Shown piece after piece: positions 10,541 to 22,411 of a stretch of DNA of 64,000 nt (the first letter of the stretch is position 1; each line of letters opens with the position of its first letter). The DNA is taken from positions 27,857,517 to 27,921,516 of the forward strand of contig OX359269.1 of NCBI GenBank assembly GCA_947179155.2, in the 5' to 3' direction. Origin of the DNA: Hedera helix. Its lineage: Eukaryota; Streptophyta; Magnoliopsida; Apiales; Araliaceae. Made by a program: the position numbers and the translations under genes. The notes below the pieces were generated by a model that was not told where the DNA came from, did no database searches, and saw nothing but the letters and a program-made list of their open reading frames with translations.

Positions 10541-12608
10541 AATAAATAAAATTGCACGTAAGCAACATGGGTCATCCTTTTAGCATTGACGCTATTTTCC
10601 TGTTTTTCGGGTATTGCGATAGTTATATTTTCACATGCAATTTGATTTGAGCGGGAAATCACAGGGATGGTTCAGATTCATTCTAATTGATTTGTAAAGT
10701 TATTTTAGGTTGCAAAAAGTCTTTAGGTAATAGAGTATTTTTGGAATTTTAATCTACGACGTGCCTTCAGGCACGGGCAATTACGTGTTGTCTCTTTGGT
10801 ATTTTTGCGGGTTATATCGAAAGCAACTATTGTAGTAGGCTCTGACTCATGGTATGAAAATCTTTTGTCCAATTTTAAAAAAAAATATAAAGAAAAAAAT
10901 GTTATGCTGATGTGATTTAGTTGATTTTATGACAATATTTTTTTGTTTGGACTTAGATGGTTCATTTTATGCAAAAACCTTGCTTTTGAATTTTTATATC
11001 TTTTTTGTTCCCTCATTGGATCCCACCAAATGACTTACAGTACTACCATTTTTTCACAAGAAATACTGTTCATGGATCATATTGATCGATGACTAGGGAT
11101 ACTGGAGGCAAATAAATGCTGCAAAACTTCTCATTTTGTTTTGTTAATAAAGGAAAGGGGTGTGGGATACCCGAAAACACTATATTACACAAATTTGAAC
11201 CCGCTATCGTCAATCAATTAATTGCTCAAACCTGTCAAGAACTAATTTTAAGTTGAGAATGAATAGCACACTAATGTTTGCCTTAAAAAAAATATGACTG
11301 AATTGAGTATCAATCTTTTTATATTAATGGTTGGACTGTCAGTTCTATTATGGAACTGAGAGTCCACAACAGTTTTAGATTTTTCAATCTAGAAATATTT
11401 GATACAGTACTTAACTGTTATATTAATTACACCGTGTCTTCAGACACGAGAATATATATATATATGTCATACGTAAACTTTAATGTTATAAAATTTAAGA
11501 GTTTCATTCCTAAATAAATAAGAGGTAGTATTAGCTGGACCAACATCCAGCCAAGAGAGGACTATTAAATTCTTCTATACTATAATTAAATAAATAATTT
11601 AGCTGATCATTCATTTTCTAGTTTGGTTTGTGATTTTTTTTTTCAGTTCGACCTTTAATTTTTATATTATATTTATCGATTCAAATTAAAAATTAAAATT
11701 AGTATTGTACTTTAATAAGAAAATTAAAGATTAATAATACAATTTTATAAAAAAAAAACTAATCAAAATAAGATCATCTTACTTAATATTAATTTGTTAC
11801 TTTTATAAACACTTTCAAATTTTAATTTCTGACTTATTAATAAAAATAGTGCAAATACTTTTATTTATAAGTCAATACTTAAAATAACTTATAGGTTATT
11901 GTCAATTTTAATTTATAAGCCATTTTAAAATAAATCATCCCCAAATAGGCCTTATATGTGAGGGAATAACTTATAAGAAAATTAAGGGAATTGATATTTT
12001 TACTAATAAAAGTAATAGTTTCACAAACTCCATATCGCATGATTAATAAATAAGTCTCATACTTATGTGAGAGAGAGTTTTTAGAAATATCAAAATTTAC
12101 TTGTGAAAATAGCAATTCTCAAATTGAAATTTCCTTGTGAAAAAAACTTTTCTAAATTAAATTCCCAATAATTGAGTGGAGTTTCTAGCTACAGATTTTT
12201 GGGATTTAATTGAATGAGAAAAGATTATTGAGTTTAATACGTTAAAATCAATCACATTCAAATATTGATGATCTCATAAGTTTTGTTTATTAACAACATA
12301 ACATAGCAGCAGATCCGTGTAAGTCATGTTATTATATACCCCTTTTAAAATGATGGGTTTCATTGATTTTTGAAATTATTTTGAAATATTTTTAAATTTA
12401 AAATTAATATGAATTAAATTAGTTCTATATAATATAATTAGAAAATTGCAATCGATTTATATTAAAAATGAAAAATGAATATTAAGAGATTGGAGTGCAA
12501 GGATCTTGACGTAGTTCAAATTTTGTGAAGACTTCAACTAATCGTAAGTACTACATAAAATAATTTTAACAATTTTTCAAATTTTAATTTCTAAGAATAA
12601 AAAATAAA
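10541..12608. other. AT-rich intergenic DNA, no gene seen
   Basis: No frame, splice pattern or RNA gene is convincing. Two short GC-bearing hairpins of the form CGTGCCTTCAGGCACG (about 10769) and GTGTCTTCAGACAC (about 11432) stand out. A decayed relative of the 13.6-kb hairpin element may lie at about 11980-12110 (shared GTGAGAGAGAG and ATATCAAAA). Parts at 11735-11830 and 12310-12608 recur near 33.9 kb and 50.6 kb. Confidence 0.6.
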
Positions 12609-12870
12609 TATTCCCTCTATCCCAAATTAAATGCTCAGTTTTGACTTTTTAAAGTTAAATTAATTATTTTTAAAATAATAATTAAGCATACATAAATATA
12701 TTTTTTAAATTATACAAATTGGGGTTAGTGATAAATTGTTTATACTTTCTTTTAGTCATAATCTTTTTATCGATATTTTGGTAAAAATAATATAAATATT
12801 AATTTTAAAAATAATTAATTTGACTTTAAAAATTTAAAACCGAGTATTTAATTTTGAACAGAGGGTATTA
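12609..12870. mobile_element. Stowaway-like MITE
   Basis: Terminal inverted repeats: left TTCCCTCTATCCCAAATTAA and right (reverse complement) TACCCTCTGTTCAAAATTAA. The inversion continues inward for about 50 bp, with TA at the ends as in Tc1/mariner-type target duplications. The CTCCCTC-TCCC end is typical of plant Stowaway elements. Exact ends are uncertain by a few bases. Confidence 0.6.
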
Positions 12871-13540
12871 GTTACATATTACCGTTTATGAAGACACATG
12901 ATTATTTATAAGGTTTCTAAAAACTTTTTCTAAAAGTGAACACTTTTTTGTTCGTGTTAATATTTTAATATGCTTTACATATGGCCCATATTGCTTGATT
13001 ATAGAATGATTGAATTCTTATTAATTAAAAAATTAATATTAAGCTAATCTTATTTTGATTATTTTTTTATAAAATTATATTATTAATTCTTATTTTTTTT
13101 TATAAAAGTACAAAATTATTTTTAATTTTTAATTTGAATTGATAAATAATAAAAAATGACTAAATGTAGGAAAATTTAAGGATCAAAAAAAAAAAAAATG
13201 GAGGACGAACTAAATTGTTTATTTAATTATATATTATACATTGTGTAAAGTATGAGATCTTATTCTTTATTAATTATTTTTATAAAAAAAGTAATATCTT
13301 TTGAACCCAAATTGAAAGAATGTAGAAAAGTTAAATTAATAGAAATAATATAATATAACGTACAATAACAATAACAATAATATATTTATAATAACAATTC
13401 AATAATATCATAATTCTAATATAATACTCCATGTTTTTGTACGGGTGTACATGCTAGTATAAATTCATTTAAATTTAGACTACTCTTTAAATACTATACT
13501 TTGTCTATTAATGCCAAGTAGGTGTAAATACTAGAAGTAT
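12871..13540. other. AT-rich intergenic DNA, nothing recognised
   Basis: Poly-A/T tracts and an imperfect (AATAAC)n stretch near 13360-13400. No gene or mobile-element boundary could be placed. Confidence 0.5.
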
Positions 13541-13544
13541 TATG

Positions 13545-13700
13545 TATTTAGAGAATTTATATTTTTACATGTGTTTTTGATATTTATATATGATTCTCTC
13601 TCACATGAGTATAAAATAAGACCTACCTTCATGTGAGAGAGAATTATATTGCAATATCAAAAACACATGTAGAAATAGTACTCCCCTATATTTATACTTA
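13545..13700. mobile_element. Foldback MITE-like hairpin
   Basis: Two ~43-bp arms at about 13567-13609 and 13629-13671 are near-perfect reverse complements (ACATGTGTTTTTGATAT ... ATATCAAAAACACATGT, with GAGAGAGAATT inside), separated by ~20 bp. Outer sequence pairs less well. Family and target duplication were not resolved. Confidence 0.55.
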
Positions 13701-14117
13701 ATTAAATAGATAATTTAGTTTTTTTTTTTTTTTTCAACTTAGTTAACCCACGCAATGTCTTTTGGTGCTGCAGTGCCCGAATGAAATTGTCACTAATTCT
13801 TTGTATTGTGTAGAAGATTGCATGAACATCATGTCTAGTTTTGGAGATCCTAAATGCTATCTTTCGTTTGATCCGAGTTGATTTGTCCGAAGATTATTAC
13901 ACAAATTATTTCTATATAATTACCTATGCAAATGGCTAATCATTTATGTGACAAAACAACAAACTGATACTTTTTTATTATCACAATAGAAACACACTTC
14001 TTAAGCACAAATCAGTACTTTACCGAAATTACAATCACAAACATAGATTCCACTTTAGTTATGCTAATCTTGATTATTTGAACCAAATGTCAATCCTTTG
14101 CTTGCTTTTTTATGGTC

Positions 14118-15091
14118 CTACTCACGGTAGGTTAAGAGTAAATTTCCTAAGTCTTTGTTTTCCTCGGCCTTTGTATTCCCCTGCTCGTGGTAGGAAAAGA
14201 ATAAATTTTCCGAGTCTTTGCTTTCCTCGGCCTTTTTAACATCCTGCCTGTGGTAGGGAAAGAGTAAATTTTCCGAGTCTTTGCTTTCCTCGACCTTTTT
14301 AACATCCTGCCCGTGGTAGGGAAAGAGTAAATTTTCCGAATTTTTGTTTTCCTTGGCTTTTTTAACATCCTCCCCGTAGTAGGGAAATAGTAAATTTTCC
14401 GAGTCTTTGCTTTTCTCAGCCCTTTTAACATCCTGCCCGTGGTAAGGAAAGAGTAAATTTTCCGAGTCTTTGCTTTCCTCGGCCCTTTTAACGTCCTGCC
14501 CGTGGTAGGGAAAGAGTAAACTTTCCGAGTCTTTGCTTTTCTCGGCCCTTTTAATGTCTTGCCCGTGGTAGGGAAAGAGTAAATTTTCTGAGTCTTTGCT
14601 TTCCTCGGCCTTTTTATCATCCTGCCCGTGGTAGGGACAGAGAATATTTCCTGAGTCTTTACTTTCCTCGGCCTTTTTATCGTCCTTCTCATGGCAGGAG
14701 AAGAGAATTTTTCCCGATTCTATAACTAGGTGCTCCTCTTCTGCATTGTCAGTTTTCTCGTTGGAGATGGGCAACGCTGAAGCTCTCCAGTTAATAAGGC
14801 CTTGAATTGCTTCTGGCATTTCCTGATCTTTCATCGCACTTTTCCAGTATGCACCTGGATCAGTTCTTGCATCAATAGTGCTTGCAATCTGCTCGAATAA
14901 GAAAAGAAAAGGTGTCAAGAATTTCATCATTTGCAAGCCATAACAAAACGTGTATATATGCTTTATAATAACAAAAATATGTAAAACAACACTGTTGTAT
15001 GTACATATTTTAAGCTAGAGGAGTGTTTACACTTTATGCTTACCACGAGGAGAGATAAAGAAGCAAATACAGCAAAATTAAGTGATTCCAT
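14118..15091 (-). CDS. Organ-specific (DUF2775/ST-type) secreted tandem-repeat protein, two exons
   Basis: Model: exon 1 15091-15044 (16 codons), intron 15043-14889 (GTAAGC...GAGCAG, 155 bp, phase 0), exon 2 14888-14118 ending TAG; 272 residues. Exon 1 gives MESLNFAVFASLSLLV, which joins IASTIDA to form a signal peptide with likely cleavage before RTDPGAYW. The unspliced frame starting at 14936 would instead read intron sequence. The N-terminal block RTDPGAYWKSAMKDQEMPEA matches plant organ-specific proteins S2/P4 (DUF2775). After it come eight 21-residue repeats of the type AEESKDSENLLFPYHGQDVK, flanked by a degenerate first and a truncated last unit. They are charged, rich in Lys/Glu/Asp and probably unstructured. 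The family is described as shoot- or organ-specific and secreted; biochemical function is unknown. Repeat sequence and number appear to be particular to this gene. Confidence 0.82.
14130..14700 (-). repeat. 63-bp coding tandem repeat (21 residues per unit)
   Basis: About eight full units in phase with the reading frame, each carrying the reverse complement of TTTCCGAGTCTTTGC and CCTGCCCGTGGTAGG. No unit breaks the frame, which argues for selection on the protein or a recent expansion. Confidence 0.9.
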
Positions 15092-15173
15092 GCCTTCAAT
15101 GACTATAGAAAACTTATATATATATATCTATTTCCCTTCTCTTTAATTTGCGTGGAAGCTCTAAGCTACTCAG

Positions 15174-15182
15174 CTATTTATA
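15174..15182 (-). promoter_or_regulatory. TATA box of the organ-specific-type gene
   Basis: TATAAATAG on the minus strand, about 83 bp upstream of the exon-1 ATG, leaving a 5' leader of roughly 50 bases. This supports the upstream exon-1 start over the ATG at 14936. Confidence 0.65.
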
Positions 15183-16612
15183 GATGAATCACAAACACAA
15201 TAGTTTTCCAAGAAGACAAAACCTCTAGGCTCATCGTGCTTCATATTGAAATATTTTAATTATAAAAAAATTAGTTATTATATTACACTCTCATCGAGGG
15301 ATCAAGATTAAAATTTAAAGGATTTGGATCAGGTGGGCTAGTGATCTGATATCAACTTAATAAAAAATGCTAGCGTGATTCATTATTAATATAAATAAGT
15401 TTACCAACTTCGTGCAAAGTACACGAGGCATGAATAATAATTTATCGTATTAATAATTAAAAAAACTAATTGTGATTTTGAGAATATATCTATAGCTATT
15501 AAATAGTTAAATATTTATTCATATAACTAATGACTGGATTTTATATTGTAAGTTCTTTCATTCAATTATTAATTTAAATATTAGAATGAATTATTGTAAC
15601 TTTATTTAGTTATGATTATGTGAAAATAATTATTTTAATTTGTAATAGAATTTTATATTAGTGTTTATATTGATAAAATTTGATTGAAATTCTAATACGA
15701 ATAGAATTATGAAACTCAAGTTTTAATTTAGTGTTGACAATTAGTTATAAATGAATCCACTATAATTTTTCAACTAATGTTACAGTTATTAAGTTTCAAA
15801 TTCACATATATTATTAGTACAATTAATCATGTAAAATTTTAAGTTTTAATGAATTAAATTAGTTAGGATATTAATTTAATAATAAAGTTCTTGACTAATA
15901 TTAATATAATTAAATCGCGTGATATATTAAGAGATTTCTTCGACATCTTAATATTTTAATAAAACTATAGCAATAAAATTATCCTATATAAAGTTGTTAA
16001 GATATATAAACTAAATAAACTTATTAAAAAGAACACTTGAAGAATTTTTTTATAGATAACATAGATATAAACCTTTTTGGTTTGTTTTAAACGTTTTTTT
16101 TTTGTTGTTGTTGTTTTTAGGCAATATTTTTTTAACTTTGAACATTCTCGGCTTCATATTCCTTGAATATTTCTTCCTGAAACATTGCCTGATAAAGTTT
16201 TTGATCAGTGATTTTTTTTAATTTATATTTATCGTACCAATGCTGCTATAATAAAAATTGAGAAAATAAAGTAAATACAATATTAATTATAAATAAAATC
16301 AAGCCATACATATGATAAGAAAATAATTTTAAACAGTCTAATTAAAAAAAAAATAGTGTACTAAATTCAAGACAATGACAAACACATTATAAATATTAGA
16401 CCTTATAAGCTTTAAATAAATACCTTTTAAGTCGTCAACTTAATTCAAATTCCATTGAATGATGATCGGTATTCAAATGTGTTTATTATTTTTGAAACAA
16501 TATTGTTCTCGTTTTTGAGCGGTTTTACCTCACGTTTTTCATATGTTTCTTTCTCAACCATATCCCGATAATATTTTTGTTGCATGAAATTTCTTTGTTC
16601 TTTTTTTTTTTG
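15183..16612. other. AT-rich intergenic DNA upstream of the gene
   Basis: No further gene seen. About 15590-15815 is a diverged duplicate of 33265-33490 (shared TTAGTGTTTATATTG, GTGAAACTCAA-like and TTTTAATTTAGT strings). It ends at the GAATC target duplication of E3 (16613-16617). Confidence 0.6.
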
Positions 16613-17898
16613 GAATCTGTGAGGATCCGAATTTTCAAGATTTCTTTAATAATATTAAATGGGAATTTAATTGATAAAATTATCAAGGTTGTTAAATAAA
16701 TTATTATTTATGTGAGTTAAGGTGTATGAAGAGATTTAATTGATAAATTAAATCTTTATGGAGATGGTGAAAATTGATGTTAATTTAAAATAATTGAAAA
16801 GTAAATAAATTGTTTAAAAATAATTTATGAAGAATAAGAAAGATTATATGTAAGGTACAATATATTGTACAATGAAATTATTGTGGAAATACAGAAATTA
16901 TGATTTTAAATGAGGTTATGTGATAATGTAAAATGCATGAATTAAATATGTATATATTTATATATATACATTTATATATGTGTGTTATGTTTAATTGATA
17001 AAAATTATAAATTTCATTAATTATGAAAATTAAGGGATTAATAATTAAATTAATCCAAGAATTTATGAAAAGCTAATGAGGAAGTTTGTAAAAATTATAG
17101 TTATCGATTTTAGAGTTTATCAAGAATTTTGGAAGAAGTTTAGAAATTAATTGAGAAGGAAATGTAATTATGTAAATTATATAATAATAATTATATAATT
17201 TATATAAGAAAATTAAAATAAGTTATGAAGAAAATAATAATTATATAAATTATATAAGAATAATTATGTAATTTATATAAGGTGATTAAATGGAATAAAG
17301 TTGGAGGAAATTAAGAAATTATTTAAAAAGGAGAATGTAATTATATAAATTATATAATATTAAATTATATAATTTATATATAAAGAAATTAATATGAATA
17401 TTAAAGAAATTGAATAATAAATAAGAAAAAGGAATGTTTTAATTTAATAAAAATTATGGTTATGTATAATAGAATTATTATGACTTTTATGAAGAATAAT
17501 ATTTCGGAAATGTGAACATATTAATGTAACATGTTGTCCAAGTAACGGAGTGAAAAATTATGAAAAATAATTTTTATATGTCCTATGAATTATTTTATGA
17601 ATTTTGGAGGTATAAATTACCTCAAATAATTACATGCATGACGTTATGCGTGTACAAAATTTATCAAGTAAAATACTGAAAAGGGTATTAAAATTACTCA
17701 TAAATCATATTATGATTTTTAGTGAATTTAAATAAATATTTTATATTCATTATATAAAATATTTATTACACGATATAATTACGTGATGTATTAAAATAAA
17801 AATTTCATGCATAAGTTTGGAACTTTCGGGAGAGAAATAAGTCGGTTGCATGCGTGATAAGTCGGTGGAAAAAAAAAAATTAAGCAACTTGGGAGTAT

Positions 17899-17905
17899 TA
17901 TAAAG
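17899..17905 (+). promoter_or_regulatory. TATA box of E3 LTR 1
   Basis: TATAAAG follows GGGAGTAT and precedes a purine-rich leader. Copies lie at 24238 and 30577 in LTRs 2 and 3. Confidence 0.55.
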
Positions 17906-18289
17906 GAATAGAGAAAGCAAGCAAATAGGAGAGTAAAACAAAGAAATAATAATACATACTTCCTCTTTCTCATTTTCTTCCAACCGAACGCCACCCTTGC
18001 CGGAAAACCACCATAGCTGCCATGAAAGAGAAAATTTTTGGTGCTAACAAAAGAAGTTCAAGCTTGATAAGGAAGAAGTTCAAGCCTAAGGAGGTATAAA
18101 ATTTAATTTTAGAATTTATTTTGGTATTTATGGTATTAAATTTTTATGTGTGAAAAAATTAGAAATTTATTAAGATAATTATTCTAAATAATTTATAGAT
18201 ATCTATTTATGAATTTTATGATTTTTGGAGTATTTATGTTGGGAAATTTTTGAACAAAAATGGAAAAAAATTGTGCAAACTTGGCTTAC

Positions 18290-18510
18290 TGGTTGCCGCG
18301 GAAGCTGGGAAAAGAAGAAGGGAGGGCCGCGCATTGCGCGCGGCCAATTTTTTGTCGGAGCCGAGGTAAAACGACGCCGTTTTTGGGCCGCGTCCGAAGG
18401 AAATCCGCGCATTGCGCGGTGGCCAAAAATCTGGCTGAGAAACGACGCCGTTTGGCGTCGGGGTTGGGGAGGCCGTGCGCCATGCGCGGCCGACACACGC
18501 GACGGAATTA
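18290..18510 (+). repeat. GC-rich palindrome island in E3 LTR
   Basis: Alternating palindromes: GCGCATTGCGCG-type at about 18330, 18406 and 18476, and AAACGACGCCGTTT at about 18369 and 18440, in an otherwise AT-rich LTR. Copies lie at +6339 and +12678. A similar island occurs in E4. Confidence 0.85.
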
Positions 18511-18706
18511 CAATTGTGCCCCCGGCCTTTCTAGCTTATTCCGGTTATGTCCCTTGACGCGCTGAAATTACATAATTGCCCCTGGACTTTCCGGAAAATT
18601 CCGGATTTGTCCCTAGCGTTGCCGAAATGACGGAAATGCCCCTGGGCTTTTCCGAAAATACCGAATGAGTCCCTATGGGCGCGAAAATTACCAAAATGCC
18701 CCCAGA
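18503..18706 (+). repeat. Four decayed ~60-bp repeats in E3 LTR
   Basis: Each unit has GAAATTAC or similar, then TTGCCCC, a GGACTTTCCGG-like block and TTGTCCCT. Divergence increases at both ends. Repeated in LTRs 2 and 3. Confidence 0.75.
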
Positions 18707-20035
18707 AATGATTTTTAATGAAATAAATGTTTATAAATTGTTTTAAAATACTAGAAAATTATAGAAAAATACTAGAAATATAGAAATGATATTTGGGTAT
18801 TAAATTTAATATTTTTGATTAAATATTAAATATTGAGGATTAATATTTAAATGTTTAAATATTAATCTAATAAGATTACAAGCTAGAAAATGATTAAATA
18901 AATTTTTCGGACAACCAAATATGTTAAAATTATCCGATGAGCTGGGTTGTCCGTATTAGAGGTATTGGATATTAAGTTAAATGACTATTTAAGGAACAAG
19001 ATTAATATAATTGGCCATATAAATTAATAATTGGCCTAGAGATGATATTAATTAATTAAATTAATATCATAAGGAGTTAAATAATTATTATTTGATTATT
19101 TTATGATCATAGGTTGATCGAGTTAAGGGTTTGAGTTATCAAATTAATTAACTGGACTTCAGGCAAGTTCTTCAGTCCCTTTTATGTTAAATGTTGAACT
19201 ATTATGATATGAAATTCTTATTTTAAATGCATACAAATTATGTGCTATGTGATAAGTGTTTAATATGACCACAATGTGTTCTTTGTGCAATGATATGAGA
19301 TATATTGTTGTAGTTATAGCACAAGCGCCTGATATATGACACACACAAAGCATGATAAGGTATGTGCTACGTGAAGTATAACTGTTGAACTTGCTGAGCC
19401 GTTGTGCTCATTACTTGCTTAAAATAAACTTTTGCAGGTTAAGAAACAAAATTTCAGGAATATCAGAATATATTAAAGACGGATTGTCACAGCAGGTTGT
19501 AAATGTAGTTGCTATATTTTCAATAGCGTAATTCAATGTGGTAAATTGCAAAGTTATATGGATATTTCGCATGTACATATATGTGGGATCTAGCTAAAGA
19601 TGAACAGAGTTAATATATGAACTATAATTGTTCAAGATAATGGTTGTGCTAGAAATTATTATATGTTTAATCTATGAATGATGATATAAAGAATATTTGT
19701 ATGGATATGAATGGTATTAAAATTTGAATGCCGAGCTTTATGATACGAGTGAGAGAAAGAAAAAGTAAAGGTTGCGATTCATGGGATTAGGATCAAAATG
19801 TAAGGATTTTAAATATCCAAATATTTCAATACAATGATTGAATTAAGAAAAAGAAAAATTTATACCGAAATTTTGGTAATGGTTGATTTTCAGATCAGAT
19901 AGTGGATTAATTAAGGGTTTATATAAGGTAATTAAAGATTATTAACGGACCGAAATTTGGACATAAAGAAAATAATGTTTATTAAATACAAGATTTAAGG
20001 TAATAAAATGGGTCGAATTTCGGGGTCGTTACAGT

Positions 20036-20047
20036 TGGTATCAGAGC
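20036..20047 (+). other. E3 primer-binding site 1 (iMet)
   Basis: TGGTATCAGAGC, a perfect match to the plant initiator tRNA-Met complement, two bases after LTR 1. Confidence 0.92.
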
Positions 20048-22411
20048 TAGAGGTTATAAACCTTAGGTAAATGATACCTTAGGCTATAACCTAAAGTAAG
20101 AAAGAGTACGGTTAGTTGAGTGTTCTGAAAACTTAAGCGTATAGTAAGCTCGTGACTCATGATTGTATGGTGGAGCCCCTTTAGCGAATGGGCGACTATG
20201 GCCTGACTAGGACAAGCTCCTCAACCATATGATTATGGTAAGTTCCTGAGCCCAAATACGTGATTAGTTTGATGAACATGGGGGAATTAGAATGAAGAGA
20301 TATAAGTTGAGAAAGATGTAAGTTAAGAAATACAGATCTCAGATATTGATTAAAGTAAAGGAAATATGAAAGAGATAAGATTATAAGGAAGAGACAAAGA
20401 TGTTAAGAAAGAGCTGAACGAAGGCAGGGAATTGAGAAAATTTATAAGTTTAAAAAAAAAAAAAAAAAAAAAATTTATTTGAAAGAATATTGAAATGATT
20501 CAAAGATGAATCTTTAAGAAAATCAGGGGACACCTGATTTAAACAATAAGGATGACAAGATAATCCGAAATGTATAAGAAGAGATCATAATAACATGATC
20601 AGGAACGGTAAGAGGATCGTACTACGATACGATCACAAGATAAGAGAAGCGAGTAAGAAGTAGGTTGTGAAGTAAGATCATGATGGGATTAAGTGAGAAT
20701 GTGAAATTAACAGAGAGACCTGTTAATGGTCCAAAAGAGATATGGTACTATGAAATAGTACAAGAAGAATTCAGAAAATGATGAGACATGAATGACAGAA
20801 AGGTTATGATAAGGGGGTAGAAAGCTTGGGTACGAAATTTCAATTGAGGACTCATGTGGTGACTGAGTTGCACAATCCTTTGTATGGGCGAGGGATTTGT
20901 GTTTACTTAGTTACTATGTGATAATCATTGAAATGTTAGAGTCGCGCTAAGAGTTTTTGATAAGATAGATAATATTAAGTTAGGCACGAGTTCTTAAAAC
21001 TCATGCATATGGTAAGTCCATGACTTATATTGGTATGGTATGTTTTGAGCCCCTCAGCATATGGACAGTCTTTGATTTGTTCTTAGACTACATATTGCTA
21101 GGACAAGCTTCTAAACTCATATTCTTGTGGTAAGTTTCTGGACTCATAATGTGTGGCAAGTTTGATGAACTATACGGGGGTATAGAAAAGCTGGAGTAGA
21201 TAGAAATTTTAATATGATATGTAATAATAGTCCTAGCAATAAATTTAATATTTAAGTAAAGAAAGAGAAGGTGAATGATTAGGGAATTTAGGATATTCCC
21301 ACTCTTCTAGCTATGCTAGACTTCGAAATTTTTTGGCCTCAAGCTAAATTGACATGAATATGCTTTGAAAAATATAAATGAAATATTTCTAAGCGATCTA
21401 AAAAGGGTCTATGCCACTTGTTTCGGCTAGACAAAAATATTTTAACATCAAAATGTATTTCAAAAGAATCATCCACACACCTTTTAGCCCGGTGCAGATG
21501 TGATGAATGACGGAATGCTCAACGTGTTGTTGAGACGGTGCGGTACTATTTCGTCATAAGATGATTCAACACCATAAAGTATGGTTTATGGTGTAGGAAT
21601 TATTAAAGATGAAATTCTCAACGGACTGTCAAGATGATGCGGTAACATGAAGTCATAAATGATTTTGATTTATGAAGGTATGTCATAACTATAAGTCAAT
21701 GCCATTTGACTCGGCTTGATATTTTGAAAATTTTTGACATGATGAATATTTTAAAAATTTCTGCGGATTAGAAAGTGTTAAAAGAAAGTCTATGCTAATT
21801 GATCTAGCTAGACAAGCGTTGAGAAAATATAAGTCTAAGCTATTGATTCAGCTAGACAAATTTTGAAATATATTGAATTCCTATTCTTTGAAAATTATAC
21901 CCAATCAAATTACTTTTGAATGAATTCTATGGCTGAGATGAACAAAAAGATTAAGACTATTGCAGGTTGATCGAATGGTCACCTGGCATAGCAAGACACA
22001 GGCATTGCAGATTGATCATCTGGCGTGCCAATGTATGGTGAAACATCCATCACTTTAATGACAGATTGATCCACTGTCAGGGTTTGCAGTATAAAGTACT
22101 CGGGGAGCGAAGTACTGTAAACCGGGATAAATGTTCATTCAGCATATTATGAAAGTTTTCCAAAATAAAAATTTTGAATTCTACTCTTATGAAGATTGGA
22201 TGGTAGGATGGGGTAGTATTTTAATTGTGAATGATAAGGAAAGTAATATTATGAAGTAAAGGAATTATGAGATGTGATGGATTAGAAAATTGTAATATAC
22301 AATGACTACGAGAAAGGAAGGAAATAAAGATATGTGGAATCGATGTAAAGAAATTATGAGGTATCAATACATAGAAATTTCGAGGACGAAATTTTATGAA
22401 GGAGGGGTGAA

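Larger units (their letters stand above)
16618..20033 (+). repeat. E3 LTR 1
   Basis: Begins TGTGAGGATCCG and ends GGGGTCGTTACA, followed by the PBS. Very AT-rich with palindromic TATAATTTATATAA stretches (17180-17390), then a TATA box at 17899, a GC-rich island (18290-18510) and four decayed ~60-bp repeats (18503-18706). No host gene is credible inside; the ~100-codon frames over the GC island repeat in every LTR and are not conserved coding. Confidence 0.95.

Noticed and set aside
10272..10662. Poly-Asn, poly-Tyr and poly-Ile frames
   Set aside because: Direct translations of the AAT/ATT microsatellite.
10769..10785. CGTGCCTTCAGGCACG hairpin as a Helitron 3' end
   Set aside because: No CTRR terminus or TC 5' end could be placed around it.
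14118..14936. Single-exon model for the organ-specific gene starting at 14936
   Set aside because: Its first 16 codons are intron sequence; the spliced model gives a standard signal peptide, GT-AG boundaries and a well-placed TATA box.
18203..18565. Overlapping ~70-110-codon frames on both strands of the E3 GC island (also at +6339 and +12678)
   Set aside because: They come from GC-rich palindromes inside an LTR, overlap on both strands and show no domain; identical copies only reflect LTR identity.
20036..20047. Possible tRNA gene fragment near TGGTATCAGAGC
   Set aside because: It is only the 12-base primer-binding site next to an LTR; no cloverleaf follows.
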